Below, one piece after another: positions 33,759 through 42,958 of a stretch of DNA of 42,958 nt (positions are counted from its first letter, which is position 1; the number at the start of each line of letters is the position of its first letter). The translations under genes and the position numbers were made by a program. Source of the DNA: Sphingomonas bacterium (GTDB lineage Bacteria > Pseudomonadota > Alphaproteobacteria > Sphingomonadales > Sphingomonadaceae); NCBI RefSeq assembly GCF_028292925.1, contig NZ_JAQGLK010000062.1, forward strand, positions 1 through 42,958, written 5' to 3'. The notes under the pieces were generated by a model. That model was given only the letters and a program-made list of their open reading frames with translations. It did no database searches and was not told the origin of the DNA.

Positions 33759-34256
33759 ATGGCGAACACCCAGCCGGAGCTCGACACTCCCACCGATCTA
33801 CCCAGCAACGCGGTCAACAGCGTCGCCGATGCCCTTAACGGCATCCTGGCCGACAGCTTCGCGCTGTACCTGAAGACCAAGAATTTCCACTGGCACGTGT
33901 CCGGCCCGCACTTTCGCGATTACCACCTGATGCTCGACGAGCAGGCGACGGAGATCCTGGGCACCACCGACGACATCGCCGAACGCATCCGCAAGACCGG
34001 CAACACGACGCTGCGATCGATCGGCGATATCGCCCGCCGCCAGCGCATCCGCGACAATGACGCGCCGTTCGTCAGCGCGACGGACATGCTGAACGAACTG
34101 CGCGACGACAATCTCGCGCTGGTCGCAGCGCTGCGCGAGGCCAAGGACATCGTCGACGACGCCAAGGATAACGCGACCAGCGGCATCCTGGACGAATGGA
34201 CCGATCTTGCGGAAAAGCGCGCCTGGTTCCTGTTCGAGTCGAGCCAGAACGGCTGA
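33759..34256 (+). CDS. dps: Dps family DNA-protecting ferritin-like protein
   Basis: Dps oligomers store iron, remove peroxide and coat DNA in stress. The 165-residue protein has a disordered N-terminal tail (MANTQPELDTPTDLPS), then ADSFALYLKTKNFHWHVSGPHF with the ferroxidase histidines, and LMLDEQATEILGTTDDIAERI with the acidic ligands. The C-terminal helix ends in DEWTDLAEKRAWFLFESSQ. AGGAG lies about nine bases before ATG 33759. The 130-base upstream spacer holds a direct repeat GATCACGCT (33642-33650 and 33654-33662) that might bind a regulator. A hairpin follows the stop. Confidence 0.94.
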   Translation: MANTQPELDTPTDLPSNAVNSVADALNGILADSFALYLKTKNFHWHVSGPHFRDYHLMLDEQATEILGTTDDIAERIRKTGNTTLRSIGDIARRQRIRDNDAPFVSATDMLNELRDDNLALVAALREAKDIVDDAKDNATSGILDEWTDLAEKRAWFLFESSQNG

Positions 34257-34264
34257 TCCACATC

Positions 34265-34296
34265 CGATCGGCCGGATACCGCATGCCGGCCGATCG
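34265..34296 (+). terminator. Hairpin after dps
   Basis: CGATCGGCCGG (34265-34275) pairs perfectly over 11 bases with CCGGCCGATCG (34286-34296) around a ten-base loop, beginning eight bases after the dps stop. Only TT follows the stem, so this is terminator-like rather than a full intrinsic terminator. Confidence 0.55.
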
Positions 34297-34351
34297 TTAG
34301 GCCTGTCGGGTTGGCGATGGTGCCGGGCCGGCTATCGAGGGACTAACCGTC

Positions 34352-34525
34352 ATGATGAAGTGGGCACTTATCTTCCTGGTGGTCGGGCTCGTCCTCGGCG
34401 CGATGGGTTTCGGCGGCGTCGGCGGCGCCTTCGTCGGCATTGCCAAGATCCTGTTCTTCATCGCGCTGGCGCTGTTCGTGATCTTCCTGATCCTCGGCAT
34501 CGTCGCCGCAAAGAAGATCAGCTGA
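34352..34525 (+). CDS. DUF1328 small membrane protein (UPF0391/YtjA-like)
   Basis: This 57-residue protein begins [20 protein letters not shown], continues [20 protein letters not shown] and ends [16 protein letters not shown]. The two hydrophobic helices joined by a glycine-rich turn, and the [19 protein letters not shown] start, fit the DUF1328 (UPF0391) family of small inner-membrane proteins, often stress-linked but without known function. The first ATG at 34352 is chosen because GAGGG lies about ten bases upstream. It lies between dps and the DNA ligase on the same strand. Confidence 0.88.
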   Translation: MMKWALIFLVVGLVLGAMGFGGVGGAFVGIAKILFFIALALFVIFLILGIVAAKKIS

Positions 34526-34617
34526 CCGGCGGACGACGGGCGTTTCCGCCTTATCCGCCTGCAGAAACGCGCGTGCCGGTTCCGCCGTCGCGCGCGTTTC
34601 GCGTATAGGCCGGGGCG

Positions 34618-36228
34618 ATGCGTGAGTTTTCCCAGCTGCTCGACGGGCTCGTCTACACCCGATCCCGCAACGCCAAGCTGAAGCTGATCGCGGACTATCT
34701 CGTCCGCACCCCCGATCCCGATCGCGGCTGGGCGATGGCGGCGCTGACCGGCGCGATCGATCTGCGCGCGGTGAAGTCCGCCGCCATCTACGGCATCGCG
34801 CAGGAACGGATCGACCCCGTCCTCCTTGGCATGAGCCGGGATTTCGTCGGCGATCTGGCCGAAACGGTGGCCTTGCTCTGGCCCAAGCGGATCGATCAGC
34901 CCGCCGAGATAGACGACGGCTCGCTGCGCCTGGGCGCCGTGGTCGAGCGATTGCAGACCCTTGGCCGGGCGGAGGGTCCGCCGGCGCTTGCGGAGATGCT
35001 CGATCACCTCGATGCCAGCGGCCGCTACGCGCTGCTGAAGCTTGCCACCGGCGAACTCCGGGTCGGCGTATCGGGCCGGCTGGCCAAGACCGCGCTGGCC
35101 CAGGCGTTCGCGCTCGACGTCGATGCCGTCGAGGAAGTCTGGCACGGCCTCACGCCCCCTTATGCCGCGCTGTTCGCGTGGGGCGAAGGCCGCGGCATCC
35201 AGCCCGATCCGGCGGACACGCCCGTCTTCCGCCCCTTCATGCTCGCTCACCCTCTGGAGGACACGAAGGTGTCGCTCGCCGATTATGCGGCGGAGTGGAA
35301 GTGGGACGGGATACGCATCCAGCTGGTCGGGGTCGGCGGCACCACCAGGTTGTACAGCCGCGCCGGCGACGACATCACCGGCAGCTTCCCCGAAATCGCC
35401 GAGGCGTTCGGCGAGAATGCGGTGCTGGACGGCGAATTGCTCGTCCGCGGCGACGTTCAGGGTGGCGGGCTGGAGGGGGAAGGTGCCGCCAGCTTCAACG
35501 CGCTCCAGCAGCGGCTCGGCCGCAAGACCGTCTCGGCGAAGATGCGCGCCGAATATCCGGCCTTCGTGCGCCTCTACGACATATTGTTCGACGGCGCGCA
35601 GGATCTGCGCGGGCTCGGCTGGAGCGAACGGCGTGCCCGACTGGAGGCGCTGATGCCGCGGCTCGATCCGGAGCGGTTCGACCTTTCCGCACTGATCGCC
35701 GCCGACGATTTCGATCAGCTCGAGGAGATCCGGGCGGGATCGCGCGACGCATCGATCGAGGGGGTCATGCTCAAGCGGCGCGACAGCCCGTATGTCGCCG
35801 GGCGCCGCGTCGGGCTGTGGTACAAGTGGAAGCGCGATCCGCTCGGGGCGGATTGCGTGATGATGTACGCGCAACGCGGGCACGGCAAACGATCGAGCTT
35901 CTACTCGGATTATACGTTCGGCTGCTGGAGCGGCGATCCGGCGGCGGGCGGCGAACTGCTGCCCGTCGGCAAGGCCTATTCCGGCTTCACGGACGAGGAG
36001 CTGAAGTGGCTCGACAGCTTCGTGCGCAACAACACGGTGAAGCGATTCGGCCCGGTGCGCGAAGTCGAAAAGACATTGGTGCTAGAGGTGGCGTTCGATT
36101 CGATCCACGAATCGAAACGCCACAAGTCCGGCATCGCGATGCGCTTCCCCCGCATCTCGCGTATCCGCCGCGACAAGCCCGCCGTTGAGGCGGACCATGT
36201 CGACACGCTCCGCCGGATGATCGGCTGA
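34618..36228 (+). CDS. ATP-dependent DNA ligase, damage-response (ligase-associated) type
   Basis: The 536-residue protein is a LigB/LigC-like ATP-dependent ligase. The N-terminal DNA-binding domain starts MREFSQLLDGLVYTRSRNAK. The nucleotidyl-transferase core has motif I EWKWDGIRIQ with the AMP-binding lysine, RAGDDITGSFPEI, VLDGELLV, EGVMLKRRDSPYVAGRR and WYKWKRDP. The C-terminal OB fold ends VLEVAFDSIHESKRHKSGIAMRFPR. This type is known as the cisplatin-damage-response ligase and usually sits with PdeM, an Lhr-like helicase and an MBL exonuclease; here it is 10-20 kb from them. TATAGG (34604-34609) eight bases before the ATG suggests a leaderless message. Confidence 0.94.
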   Translation: MREFSQLLDGLVYTRSRNAKLKLIADYLVRTPDPDRGWAMAALTGAIDLRAVKSAAIYGIAQERIDPVLLGMSRDFVGDLAETVALLWPKRIDQPAEIDDGSLRLGAVVERLQTLGRAEGPPALAEMLDHLDASGRYALLKLATGELRVGVSGRLAKTALAQAFALDVDAVEEVWHGLTPPYAALFAWGEGRGIQPDPADTPVFRPFMLAHPLEDTKVSLADYAAEWKWDGIRIQLVGVGGTTRLYSRAGDDITGSFPEIAEAFGENAVLDGELLVRGDVQGGGLEGEGAASFNALQQRLGRKTVSAKMRAEYPAFVRLYDILFDGAQDLRGLGWSERRARLEALMPRLDPERFDLSALIAADDFDQLEEIRAGSRDASIEGVMLKRRDSPYVAGRRVGLWYKWKRDPLGADCVMMYAQRGHGKRSSFYSDYTFGCWSGDPAAGGELLPVGKAYSGFTDEELKWLDSFVRNNTVKRFGPVREVEKTLVLEVAFDSIHESKRHKSGIAMRFPRISRIRRDKPAVEADHVDTLRRMIG

Positions 36229-36246
36229 GGCGAGGCGGCGTTGCGG

Positions 36247-38616
36247 CTAGCCGCGCAGCCGTGCCCCCAGCTTTGCCGCCGCCGCCACGATGCGCTGGGC
36301 GATCGCGGCCAGTTCCTCCTCGGTGAAGCTCCTTTCGGCAGGCTGCAGCACCACCTCGATCGCCAGCGACTTCTCGCCTTCGGGTACTCCGGCACCCGTG
36401 AACACGTCGAACAACCGCGCCTGCACGATCGCCGCCTTGTCGGCACCGCGCACCGCACGCACCAGCGCGTCCGATGGCTGATCGGCCGGCACCAGGAAGG
36501 CGAAGTCGCGCGTTACCGCCTGCAGCCCCGGTGGGGCATAGGCTTCGCGCATGTGCCCCGATCCCCGCCGCTGCGGGATGGCATCGAGGAAGATCTCCGC
36601 CGCCACCGCCGGCCCATCCAGATCGAACGTCCGCAGCGTCGCCGGGTGCAGCTCGCCGAACTCGGCCAGCACCGTCTTGGGGCCGAGGCACAGCCGGCCC
36701 GAGCGGCCGGGATGATAGACGGCGGAGGCATCGCTCAACAGCTGCAACCGATCGACCGGCGCCCCCGCGGCACCGAGCAGCGCCAGCACGTCGGCCTTGG
36801 CATCGTAGGCGTCGAACGGTTGCACCCTTCCGCCCCGCCAGTCGCGCATGGTCCGGTCGCCCGCCAGCAGCAGGCCCAGCGTGGGGCGCTCCCCCTCGGC
36901 GCCGTAGCGGCGGCCGATCTCGAACAAGCGCACGCTGGCCGCCCCCCGCATCCGGTTGCGCCGCCCGGCAGAGAGCAGCCCCGGCAGCAGCGACGGCCGC
37001 ATGACCTTGAGATCCTCGCTGATCGGATTGGCCAGCGTCCAGGCGCCGCCACCGAACGGCGCCGCCTCCGCCTCCCCGACGAAGCTCCACGTCACCGCCT
37101 CGTTCAGCCCGCGCGCCGCGGCGGCGCGGCGGACGCGGCGCTCCAGCGCCTGCTCGGGCGTGACGGTCGGCTTGGCGACACCTTCCGCCCGCGGCAAAGC
37201 GACGGAAGGGATGCTGTCGATCCCCTCGATCCGGACGACCTCCTCGACGATATCCGCCGCCCCGTGGACGTCCCGGCGCCAACTCGGCACCGTCACATTC
37301 CAGCTATCGTCGACAGCGAAGCCGAGGCGGGCGAGAATGTCCCGCTGGCGATCCTCGGCGACATCGATCCCGCCGAGCCGCGCCGCCAGGCCCGGATCAT
37401 AGGCGACCGAGCGCGCTGCGGCCGGCGGCGTACCGGCCTCGATCGACTGGGAAGGCGTGCCCCCGCACAGATCGATGACGAGCCCGGTGGCGATCGCCAG
37501 CCCGTCGGCCAGGAATGCGGGATCCACCCCCCGCTCGAACCGGCTGCGCGCATCGGATGTGAGGGCGAGCGTCTGGCCGGTGCGGGCGATCCGCTCCGGC
37601 GTGAAGTAGGCGCATTCGATCAGCACGTCGGTGGTCGTCTCCGACACGCCCGAATGCTCGCCGCCCATGATGCCGCCGATGTCGTGCACCGTCGCATCGT
37701 CGGCGATCACCGTCATGCTGTCGTCCAGCGTGTAGGTGCGGCCGTTCAGCGCGAGCATCGTCTCGCCCGCCTGCGCGCGCCGTGCCGTCAGTCCGCCATG
37801 CAGCTTGGCCACGTCATAGACGTGCAAGGGACGGCCAACGTCGATCATCATGTAGTTGGTGATATCGACCAGCGCGGAGATGCTGCGCTGCCCCACCGCC
37901 TTCAGCCGCGCCGCCAGCCAGTCCGGCGAGGCGCCGTTGGTGACGCCGCGCACCAGCCGCCCGAAGAAGGCGGGGCAGCCCTCCGCATCCTCGATCGCGA
38001 TCGGCACCGGGCAGGGGAAGGCTCCCCCGATCGTCGGAACTTCCAGCGGCTTCAGCGTGCCGAGGCCGGCGGCGGCAAGATCGCGGGCGATGCCGCGCAC
38101 GCCCATGCAATCCTGCCGGTTGGGGGTGATGGCAACGTCGATCGTCGGATCGTCCAGCCCGGCCCACGTGGCGTAGGCGGTGCCCACCGGCGCGTCGGCC
38201 GCCAGCTCGATGATGCCGTCATGATCCTGGCCGAGTTCCAGCTCGCGGAACGAGCACATCATGCCGCGGCTCTCGACGCCGCGGATCGCCGCCACCTTCA
38301 GGGTGATGGCGCTTCCCGGCACATAGGCACCCGGTGGGCCGAACACGCCGACCAGCCCGGCCCGCGCATTCGGCGCGCCGCACACCACCTGCAGCGGATC
38401 GGGCCCGCCGGCGTCGACGGAGAGGACCTGCAGCTTGTCGGCCTGCGGGTGGCGTTCGGCGGTGAGCACGCGGGCGATGACGAACGGCGCCAGCGCGTCG
38501 GCGGGATTCTCGATCCCCTCGACCTCCAGCCCGATTCGCGTCAGCCCCTCGGCGATCGCGGCCACGCCGGCCTGCGTGTCGAGATGGTCCTTGAGCCAGG
38601 ACAAGGTGAACTTCAT
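36247..38616 (-). CDS. pheT: Phenylalanyl-tRNA synthetase beta subunit
   Basis: The 789-residue beta subunit pairs with PheS to charge tRNA-Phe. It starts [14 protein letters not shown], has the tRNA-binding/EMAP-like domain around residues 40-150 ([15 protein letters not shown]), the B3/B4 editing domain with [21 protein letters not shown]5 with [13 protein letters not shown]-like core, the catalytic-like pseudo-domain, and a C-terminal anticodon-binding FDX domain ([10 protein letters not shown]). Complete. ATG 38616 overlaps the pheS stop in ATGA, so the two subunits are translationally coupled. It converges on the DNA ligase gene with an 18-base gap. Confidence 0.97.
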   Translation of the reverse strand: MKFTLSWLKDHLDTQAGVAAIAEGLTRIGLEVEGIENPADALAPFVIARVLTAERHPQADKLQVLSVDAGGPDPLQVVCGAPNARAGLVGVFGPPGAYVPGSAITLKVAAIRGVESRGMMCSFRELELGQDHDGIIELAADAPVGTAYATWAGLDDPTIDVAITPNRQDCMGVRGIARDLAAAGLGTLKPLEVPTIGGAFPCPVPIAIEDAEGCPAFFGRLVRGVTNGASPDWLAARLKAVGQRSISALVDITNYMMIDVGRPLHVYDVAKLHGGLTARRAQAGETMLALNGRTYTLDDSMTVIADDATVHDIGGIMGGEHSGVSETTTDVLIECAYFTPERIARTGQTLALTSDARSRFERGVDPAFLADGLAIATGLVIDLCGGTPSQSIEAGTPPAAARSVAYDPGLAARLGGIDVAEDRQRDILARLGFAVDDSWNVTVPSWRRDVHGAADIVEEVVRIEGIDSIPSVALPRAEGVAKPTVTPEQALERRVRRAAAARGLNEAVTWSFVGEAEAAPFGGGAWTLANPISEDLKVMRPSLLPGLLSAGRRNRMRGAASVRLFEIGRRYGAEGERPTLGLLLAGDRTMRDWRGGRVQPFDAYDAKADVLALLGAAGAPVDRLQLLSDASAVYHPGRSGRLCLGPKTVLAEFGELHPATLRTFDLDGPAVAAEIFLDAIPQRRGSGHMREAYAPPGLQAVTRDFAFLVPADQPSDALVRAVRGADKAAIVQARLFDVFTGAGVPEGEKSLAIEVVLQPAERSFTEEELAAIAQRIVAAAAKLGARLRG

Positions 38617-39701
38617 GCCCCCACTCCTCCGGAAAGCGTCGGCACGTCCAGCGCGGCGAACCCGTAGTGGCGCAGCCAGCGCAGATCGCCGTCGAAGAAG
38701 GCGCGCAGATCGTCCATGCCGTATTTCAGCATCGCCAGCCGATCGATGCCGCAGCCGAACGCGAAGCCCTGCCATTCCTGCGGATCCAGCCCGCAGGCGG
38801 CGATCCCCGGGGGGTGGACCATGCCGGAGCCGAGGAGTTCCATCCACCCCTCCGGCTCCGCCCCGCCGATCACCCGTCGGCCGGATTTATCGCGGGTATA
38901 GCCGACATCGACCTCGGCCGATGGCTCCGTGAAGGGAAAATAGCTGGGCCGCAGCCGGAGGACGATGTCGTCCCGCTCGAAATAGGCCTTCACGAACGTC
39001 TCCAGGGTCCACTTGAGGTGGCCCATGTGGATGCCCCGATCGATCACCAGCCCTTCGACCTGGTGGAACATCGGCGTGTGGGTGGCATCCGAATCGGAAC
39101 GGTAGGTGCGGCCCGGCGCGATGATGCGGATCGGCGGCTTCTGGCTGGCCATCGTCCGGATCTGCACCGGCGAAGTGTGCGTGCGCAGCAGCATCTTTCG
39201 GCCGGCATCGTCCGTCCGGTCGAAATAGAAAGTGTCGTGCATCGCGCGGGCGGGATGCGTCTCGGGAATGTTGAGCGCGGTGAAGTTGTGCCAATCGTCC
39301 TCGATCTCCGGCCCGGTGGCGACCGCGAAACCCAGATCGGCGAAGATCTCGGCCAGCTCGTCCATCACTTGGGAGACCGGGTGCACGCTGCCCTGCGGCG
39401 CGGATGCGACGGGCAGACCCATATCCAGCCGCTCGGCGGCCAACCGCCCATCGAGCGCCGCGGCCTCGATCGCGGCCTTGCGCTCGGCGATGGCCGCGGT
39501 GACGGCTTCGCGCAAGGCGTGGATCCGCGGCCCCTCGGCCTGGCGCTGGTCGGGCGTCATGCCCCCCAGCGTCTTGAGCAGGCCGGTCACCTGCCCCTGC
39601 TTGCCCAGCGCGCGAACGCGGATTGCCTCGATCGCGGCGGCGTCGGCGGCCCCGGCAATGTCGGCGAGCAGGTCGCTTCGGATGGCGTCTAGATCGGTCA
39701 T
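38613..39701 (-). CDS. pheS: Phenylalanyl-tRNA synthetase alpha subunit
   Basis: The 362-residue alpha subunit carries the class II aminoacylation site. The N-terminal coiled coil (residues 1-85) with [18 protein letters not shown] precedes [19 protein letters not shown], motif 2 [12 protein letters not shown] and [19 protein letters not shown], and motif 3 [14 protein letters not shown]. Complete and typical. It lies 124 bases downstream of rplT with a strong hairpin between, so expression may depend on read-through or on its own promoter. Confidence 0.97.
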   Translation of the reverse strand: MTDLDAIRSDLLADIAGAADAAAIEAIRVRALGKQGQVTGLLKTLGGMTPDQRQAEGPRIHALREAVTAAIAERKAAIEAAALDGRLAAERLDMGLPVASAPQGSVHPVSQVMDELAEIFADLGFAVATGPEIEDDWHNFTALNIPETHPARAMHDTFYFDRTDDAGRKMLLRTHTSPVQIRTMASQKPPIRIIAPGRTYRSDSDATHTPMFHQVEGLVIDRGIHMGHLKWTLETFVKAYFERDDIVLRLRPSYFPFTEPSAEVDVGYTRDKSGRRVIGGAEPEGWMELLGSGMVHPPGIAACGLDPQEWQGFAFGCGIDRLAMLKYGMDDLRAFFDGDLRWLRHYGFAALDVPTLSGGVGA

Positions 39702-39763
39702 GTTCTGCGTTCGCGTCCCGCGTCTTGGTCGCCACGGCCTTAGGGGATGGCGGGCAAATGTGA

Positions 39764-39803
39764 AAAGGGGCGCGGATGGCCTGTCTGCCGTCCGCGCCCC
39801 TTT
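39764..39803 (-). terminator. Strong intrinsic terminator or attenuator between rplT and pheS
   Basis: Arms of 17 bases (39764-39780 and 39787-39803) pair with a single G-T wobble around a six-base loop. On the minus strand the stem is followed by TTTT, the form of a rho-independent terminator. It would end the rpmI-rplT message or attenuate entry into pheST. Confidence 0.8.
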
Positions 39804-39825
39804 CGATGGCCAGTTCGGGTCGGCG

Positions 39826-40203
39826 TTACGCCGCTACCCGCGCTCCCTCCGGAAGCGCTGCCTTCACCTGGGCAACGATGGCGCTGAACGTCTCCGCCTC
39901 GTGCATGGCCAGATCCGCCAGAACCTTGCGGTCCAGCTGGATGCCGGCGAGGTTCAGGCCGTGGATGAACACGCCGTAGGTCAGCCCCTCGGTGCGGACG
40001 GCGGCATTGATGCGCTGGATCCAGAGCGCCCGGAACGAACGCTTCTTAACCTTGCGATCACGGTAGGCGTACTGCCCGGCCTTTTCCACCGCCTGGCGGG
40101 CGATGCGGATCGTGTTCTTGCGGCGGCCATAATAGCCCTTGGCCTGATCCAGGATCCGCTTGTGCTTTGCGTGCGTCGTAACGCCGCGCTTGACGCGTGC
40201 CAT
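39826..40203 (-). CDS. rplT: 50S ribosomal protein L20
   Basis: The complete 125-residue L20 has the long basic N-terminal extension [41 protein letters not shown], then [16 protein letters not shown] and the compact C-terminal domain [23 protein letters not shown]. It binds 23S rRNA early in 50S assembly. ATG 40203 is fixed by the conserved start. It follows rpmI by 11 bases. Confidence 0.98.
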   Translation of the reverse strand: MARVKRGVTTHAKHKRILDQAKGYYGRRKNTIRIARQAVEKAGQYAYRDRKVKKRSFRALWIQRINAAVRTEGLTYGVFIHGLNLAGIQLDRKVLADLAMHEAETFSAIVAQVKAALPEGARVAA

Positions 40204-40214
40204 AGTCTATATCC

Positions 40215-40418
40215 TCAATTCAGGCCGTACGGCGCCCAGAGCTTCACGCGCACCGCATCCGGCGCAGCGAGAACGTCCATGCCGCGGTTCTGGCGGATAT
40301 ACTTGGAATTGTGGCTGATCAGACGGTGGCGCTTGCCGGCGACCCCGTGCTTGACCTTGCCGGTCGCGGTGAGCTTGAAGCGCTTCTTCACACCGCTCTT
40401 CGTCTTGAGCTTGGGCAT
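40215..40418 (-). CDS. rpmI: 50S ribosomal protein L35
   Basis: The complete 67-residue L35 begins [20 protein letters not shown] and continues [20 protein letters not shown]. It has the basic character and length of the family. AGGAGAC just upstream of ATG 40418 is a good ribosome site. A consensus-like promoter is 90-115 bases upstream. infC, often the first gene of this operon, is absent here. Confidence 0.97.
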   Translation of the reverse strand: MPKLKTKSGVKKRFKLTATGKVKHGVAGKRHRLISHNSKYIRQNRGMDVLAAPDAVRVKLWAPYGLN

Positions 40419-40505
40419 TTTCGTCTCCTGCACTGCGACGTTTTGAGGGATGGCCGCGGCAGCCCACACTGGCCGGGCAATCCTGACAAATCGCGGAAGC
40501 GCGGG

Positions 40506-40534
40506 CCTATAAGTGGGAACGGCCGGCTTGGCAA
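40506..40534 (-). promoter_or_regulatory. Predicted rpmI-rplT promoter
   Basis: On the minus strand TTGCCA (40534-40529) and TATAGG (40511-40506) are exactly 17 bases apart. Initiation near 40499 gives a leader of about 80 bases before rpmI. It is the best promoter match in the window. Confidence 0.65.
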
Positions 40535-40607
40535 CTCCGCCGGCACCTGCCGGGGCGCGCCACGTTCGTTGCGGAACCGATCCGCCGGCGCGCGGTTGAG
40601 CCCGGTT

Positions 40608-42728
40608 ATGGCTGATATCGCGTCGAGCACCCCCCCGGCCCCGCCCTCCCCCGCTCGGACGGGCCGACGCGATCCGGCACGTGGCGCGATCGCCACCGCG
40701 GTTGCGATCCTGTCGACGATCGTCGGGCTGATCCTGCTCGCCTGGCTGATCCTGTTCGTCACCAAGGGCCGCTTCCTGAAGCCGACGTTCGAGAAATATT
40801 CCAGCCGCTTCTCCGAACGGCAGGTACGCGTCGCCGGTGATTTCCAGCTTTATTTTGCACCGTTCAACGTCAAGTTCCTGGCCGAGGGGCTGACGGTTTC
40901 GAACCCCGCCTGGGCGACCCGGCGGAACCTGTTCGAAGCGGCGCTGATCGATACGCGCGTTTCCACATGGTCGCTGCTGTTCGGGAAGAAGTACCGGGTC
41001 GATTGGCTGGAACTCGCCGATAGCCATGCCGATCTGGAATGGGACAAGGCGCACCGCAGCAACACCTGGACGTTCAGCACCGAGGGCGAGCCATTCGAGA
41101 TTCCGGATATTTACCGGGGCCAGGTGAGCGGCACGCAGATCCGCTACCGCGATCCGAAGATGGCGCTGCTCGCCGACATCAAGGTCGACACGATCAAGGC
41201 GCAGGATACCAAATTCGCCAGCGCGATCCGCTTTTCGGGTGGCGGAACGATGCGGCGCGAACCGTTCACCCTGTCCGGCGCGCTGCGTTCGCCCAACGAG
41301 CTGATGGCCGGCGGACGCAACGATTTCGCGCTGCACGCCGCCGCCGCGCGCACCAAGGTGGACGTATCCGGCACGATGCCCGGGCTCACCCAGCTCGAAG
41401 GGTCCGACCTGCTCGTTCGGGTGCGCGGCCAGAACCTGCAGGATGCGTTCGAGCTGTTCGGCCTCGTGACGCCGGATACCCGCGCCTACCAGCTGCGATC
41501 CAAGCTGACGAAGGCGGGCGACGAATGGCGCTTCACCCGCCTCACCGGCAATTACGGCAATAGCGACCTTTCCGGCAGCATGACCGTATCGATGCCGAAC
41601 AACCGCGCCAGGCTGGTTGCGGATCTGCGGTCGCGCCGGGTCGACATCGTCGATATCGCCCCGTTCATCGGCTACGAACCCAATGCGGTGGCGACGAAGG
41701 GGCCAACCGCCGCCGTGGCGCAGACGGGCGGAACGCCGCGCCTGCTGCCGGATGCACCGCTGCGCATCGATGCGATCAAGGCGTTCGACGCTCATGTCGA
41801 TTACAAGGTGGACAATATCCGCCAGCCGTTCGTCCCTATCTCGAACATCGCGCTGACCCTGGATCTCGACCGCAGCCTGCTCAAGCTGTCGCCGCTGACG
41901 TTCGATCTGGCGGATAGCGGCCACCTGGCTGCCGACATCTCGATCAATGCGCGCGTGCCCGCCGTGCTCACGGACTACGATATCCGGCTGTCGCCCACCC
42001 CGCTCAACAAGCTGTTCCACAGCTCGGGCCTGTTCAACTCGGGCACCACCGGCACGATCAAGGCCCGCGTGCAGATGAAGGGCAGGGGTGACACGGTACG
42101 CGATTCGCTTGCCAGTTCGAACGGCCGCATCGCGATCATCCTGCCGCGCGGCACCTTCTGGACGCAGTATATCCAGCTTGCCGAGTTCGATATCGGCCTG
42201 TTCCTGCAAAAGCTGCTGCAGGATCAGCTGAAGAAGCCGATCGAGGTGAATTGCGGGCTGATCGCGTTCACGGTGAAGGACGGCGTTGCGGCGGCCGATC
42301 CGGTGCTGATCGATACGGACAAGAACGTCATGACCGCCAAGGGCGGGTTCAGCTTCAAGGATGAGTCGCTGGACATGGCTTTCCGGGCCGACGGCAAGAA
42401 GATCAGCCTCTTTTCCGGCCAGTCTCCGGTAGGCATCAACGGCTATTTCGCCAAACCCGGCTACCAGATCATCACACCCCAGCTGCTCGCTCGCGGCGGC
42501 GCCGGGCTGGCCCTGGGCGTGGTTGCCAGCCCGCTGGCCGCCATACTCGCCTTCGTCGATGTCGGCGATGCCAAGGATACGGCATGCGGCCCGGTTCTGG
42601 CCGGGGCTACCGCCGCGGCGCAACGGACGTCCAAGGGTGAAAAGCCCAAGGATATCGGCACCCGATCCGAAAACGCGAAGGAAGCATCGGGCAAGCAGGA
42701 AAAGAAGAAGTTCCTCGGCATCTTCTGA
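40608..42728 (+). CDS. AsmA-family envelope protein
   Basis: The 706-residue protein has a proline-rich cytoplasmic start, one transmembrane helix (about residues 27-50, [21 protein letters not shown]) and a long periplasmic beta-rich region. The start of the AsmA domain reads [20 protein letters not shown]; later come [36 protein letters not shown] and, near the C-terminus, [28 protein letters not shown]. AsmA-like proteins help outer-membrane biogenesis and lipid transport. The last 35 residues are lysine/glutamate-rich. ATG 40608 leaves 189 bases to the divergent rpmI. Confidence 0.9.
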   Translation: MADIASSTPPAPPSPARTGRRDPARGAIATAVAILSTIVGLILLAWLILFVTKGRFLKPTFEKYSSRFSERQVRVAGDFQLYFAPFNVKFLAEGLTVSNPAWATRRNLFEAALIDTRVSTWSLLFGKKYRVDWLELADSHADLEWDKAHRSNTWTFSTEGEPFEIPDIYRGQVSGTQIRYRDPKMALLADIKVDTIKAQDTKFASAIRFSGGGTMRREPFTLSGALRSPNELMAGGRNDFALHAAAARTKVDVSGTMPGLTQLEGSDLLVRVRGQNLQDAFELFGLVTPDTRAYQLRSKLTKAGDEWRFTRLTGNYGNSDLSGSMTVSMPNNRARLVADLRSRRVDIVDIAPFIGYEPNAVATKGPTAAVAQTGGTPRLLPDAPLRIDAIKAFDAHVDYKVDNIRQPFVPISNIALTLDLDRSLLKLSPLTFDLADSGHLAADISINARVPAVLTDYDIRLSPTPLNKLFHSSGLFNSGTTGTIKARVQMKGRGDTVRDSLASSNGRIAIILPRGTFWTQYIQLAEFDIGLFLQKLLQDQLKKPIEVNCGLIAFTVKDGVAAADPVLIDTDKNVMTAKGGFSFKDESLDMAFRADGKKISLFSGQSPVGINGYFAKPGYQIITPQLLARGGAGLALGVVASPLAAILAFVDVGDAKDTACGPVLAGATAAAQRTSKGEKPKDIGTRSENAKEASGKQEKKKFLGIF

Positions 42729-42755
42729 TCGCGCAGCCTCTCGGCCGGGCAAGTT

Positions 42756-42958
42756 TCAGCCCAGCAGTTCGAGCACCGCGTCAATCAGGGCGGCATCCCC
42801 CGCGGCGACGACATGGCCATCGCTGTCGCCCGTAAGCGGCCCGCCCCGCCAGTCGCACATCCGCCCGCCGGCGCCCTCGACCACCGGTACCAGCGCGGCG
42901 AAGTCGTAGATCTTCAGTCCGGACTCGACGACGATGTCGAGCCAGCCGGTGGCGACGC
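42756..42958 (-). CDS. hisN: Histidinol-phosphatase, inositol-monophosphatase family (C-terminal part)
   Basis: Only the last 66 residues are in the window; the N-terminus with the metal-binding site is beyond the right edge. The visible part reads GWLDIVVESGLKIYDFAALV, then PVVEGAGGRMCDWRGGPL and a terminal DGHVVAAGDAALIDAVLELLG. The YDFAALVPVVEGAGG segment with its aspartate is the conserved last motif of the inositol-monophosphatase fold, and this wording is typical of alphaproteobacterial HisN, which dephosphorylates histidinol phosphate in histidine synthesis. A general inositol monophosphatase cannot be fully excluded. It converges on the AsmA-family gene, with 27 bases between stops. 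Confidence 0.85.
   Translation of the reverse strand, partial: VATGWLDIVVESGLKIYDFAALVPVVEGAGGRMCDWRGGPLTGDSDGHVVAAGDAALIDAVLELLG

Noticed and set aside
36241-38667. 808-codon plus-strand frame over pheT
   Set aside because: pheT on the other strand shows full family motifs; this frame is its shadow.
40215-42752. 845-codon minus-strand frame covering the AsmA-family gene and rpmI
   Set aside because: Only its last 67 codons (rpmI) are real; the rest is the antisense of a clearly recognisable AsmA-family protein.

Overview
The window is about 43 kb of GC-rich, gene-dense chromosomal DNA. The gene set points to an alphaproteobacterium, most likely of the order Sphingomonadales. Supporting this are MipZ next to panC, DivK facing rpmG, a bacterial COQ7 hydroxylase, DUF3572, a DUF721-DsbA-DsbA-SMC cluster, and a LexA-type GAAC-N7-GAAC box. 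I saw no rRNA, tRNA, CRISPR array, integrase, transposase or prophage gene. This looks like core chromosome. No gene-free stretch exceeds 300 bases; the longest are about 190-210 bases.

Layout. 1-1810: the end of dsbB, coq7, and two tandem paralogous four-cysteine secreted proteins of unknown function. 1922-3337: a POT-family peptide transporter. 3381-6180: a DNA-repair pair, a SplB-like radical SAM gene broken by one in-frame TAA and a DUF4130-UdgX fusion. 6181-11721 (minus strand): DUF721, two DsbA-like thiol oxidoreductases and smc. 11747-15161: mutY, nudC, pdeM and a periplasmic msrA. 15246-19969: aromatic and folate metabolism (class I aminotransferase, PabB-PabC fusion, prephenate dehydratase) with a glyoxalase-II-like hydrolase. 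20092-24598: membrane-anchored cytochrome c, then the Lhr-like helicase and exonuclease of the ligase-associated damage response with a small membrane protein between them. 24615-28192: phosphohexomutase, J-domain membrane protein, mipZ, and divergent panC. 28293-32497: a Sel1-like protein, a five-gene operon joined by short overlaps, then divK facing rpmG. 32709-36228: a small unknown protein, a GDT1-family cation transporter, dps, a DUF1328 membrane peptide and an ATP-dependent DNA ligase. 36247-42958: pheT, pheS, rplT, rpmI, an AsmA-family protein and the end of hisN.

Themes. Genome maintenance is over-represented: radical SAM repair protein, UdgX, MutY, SMC, PdeM, Lhr-like helicase, MBL exonuclease, ATP-dependent ligase and Dps. 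The four ligase-associated components are all present but spread over about 22 kb. Thiol chemistry is a second theme: DsbB, two DsbA-like proteins, MsrA and the four-cysteine secreted pair. Genes are tightly packed, with many 4-base start/stop overlaps, and several convergent pairs whose stop codons abut, overlap or lie inside one hairpin.

Most noteworthy: the nonsense codon in the otherwise intact radical SAM repair gene, with a perfect SOS-type box at its start; the GAACTTCC repeats ahead of udgX; the paired four-cysteine secreted proteins; and a terminator-like hairpin in the rpmG leader. I found no convincing wholly new multi-gene system.
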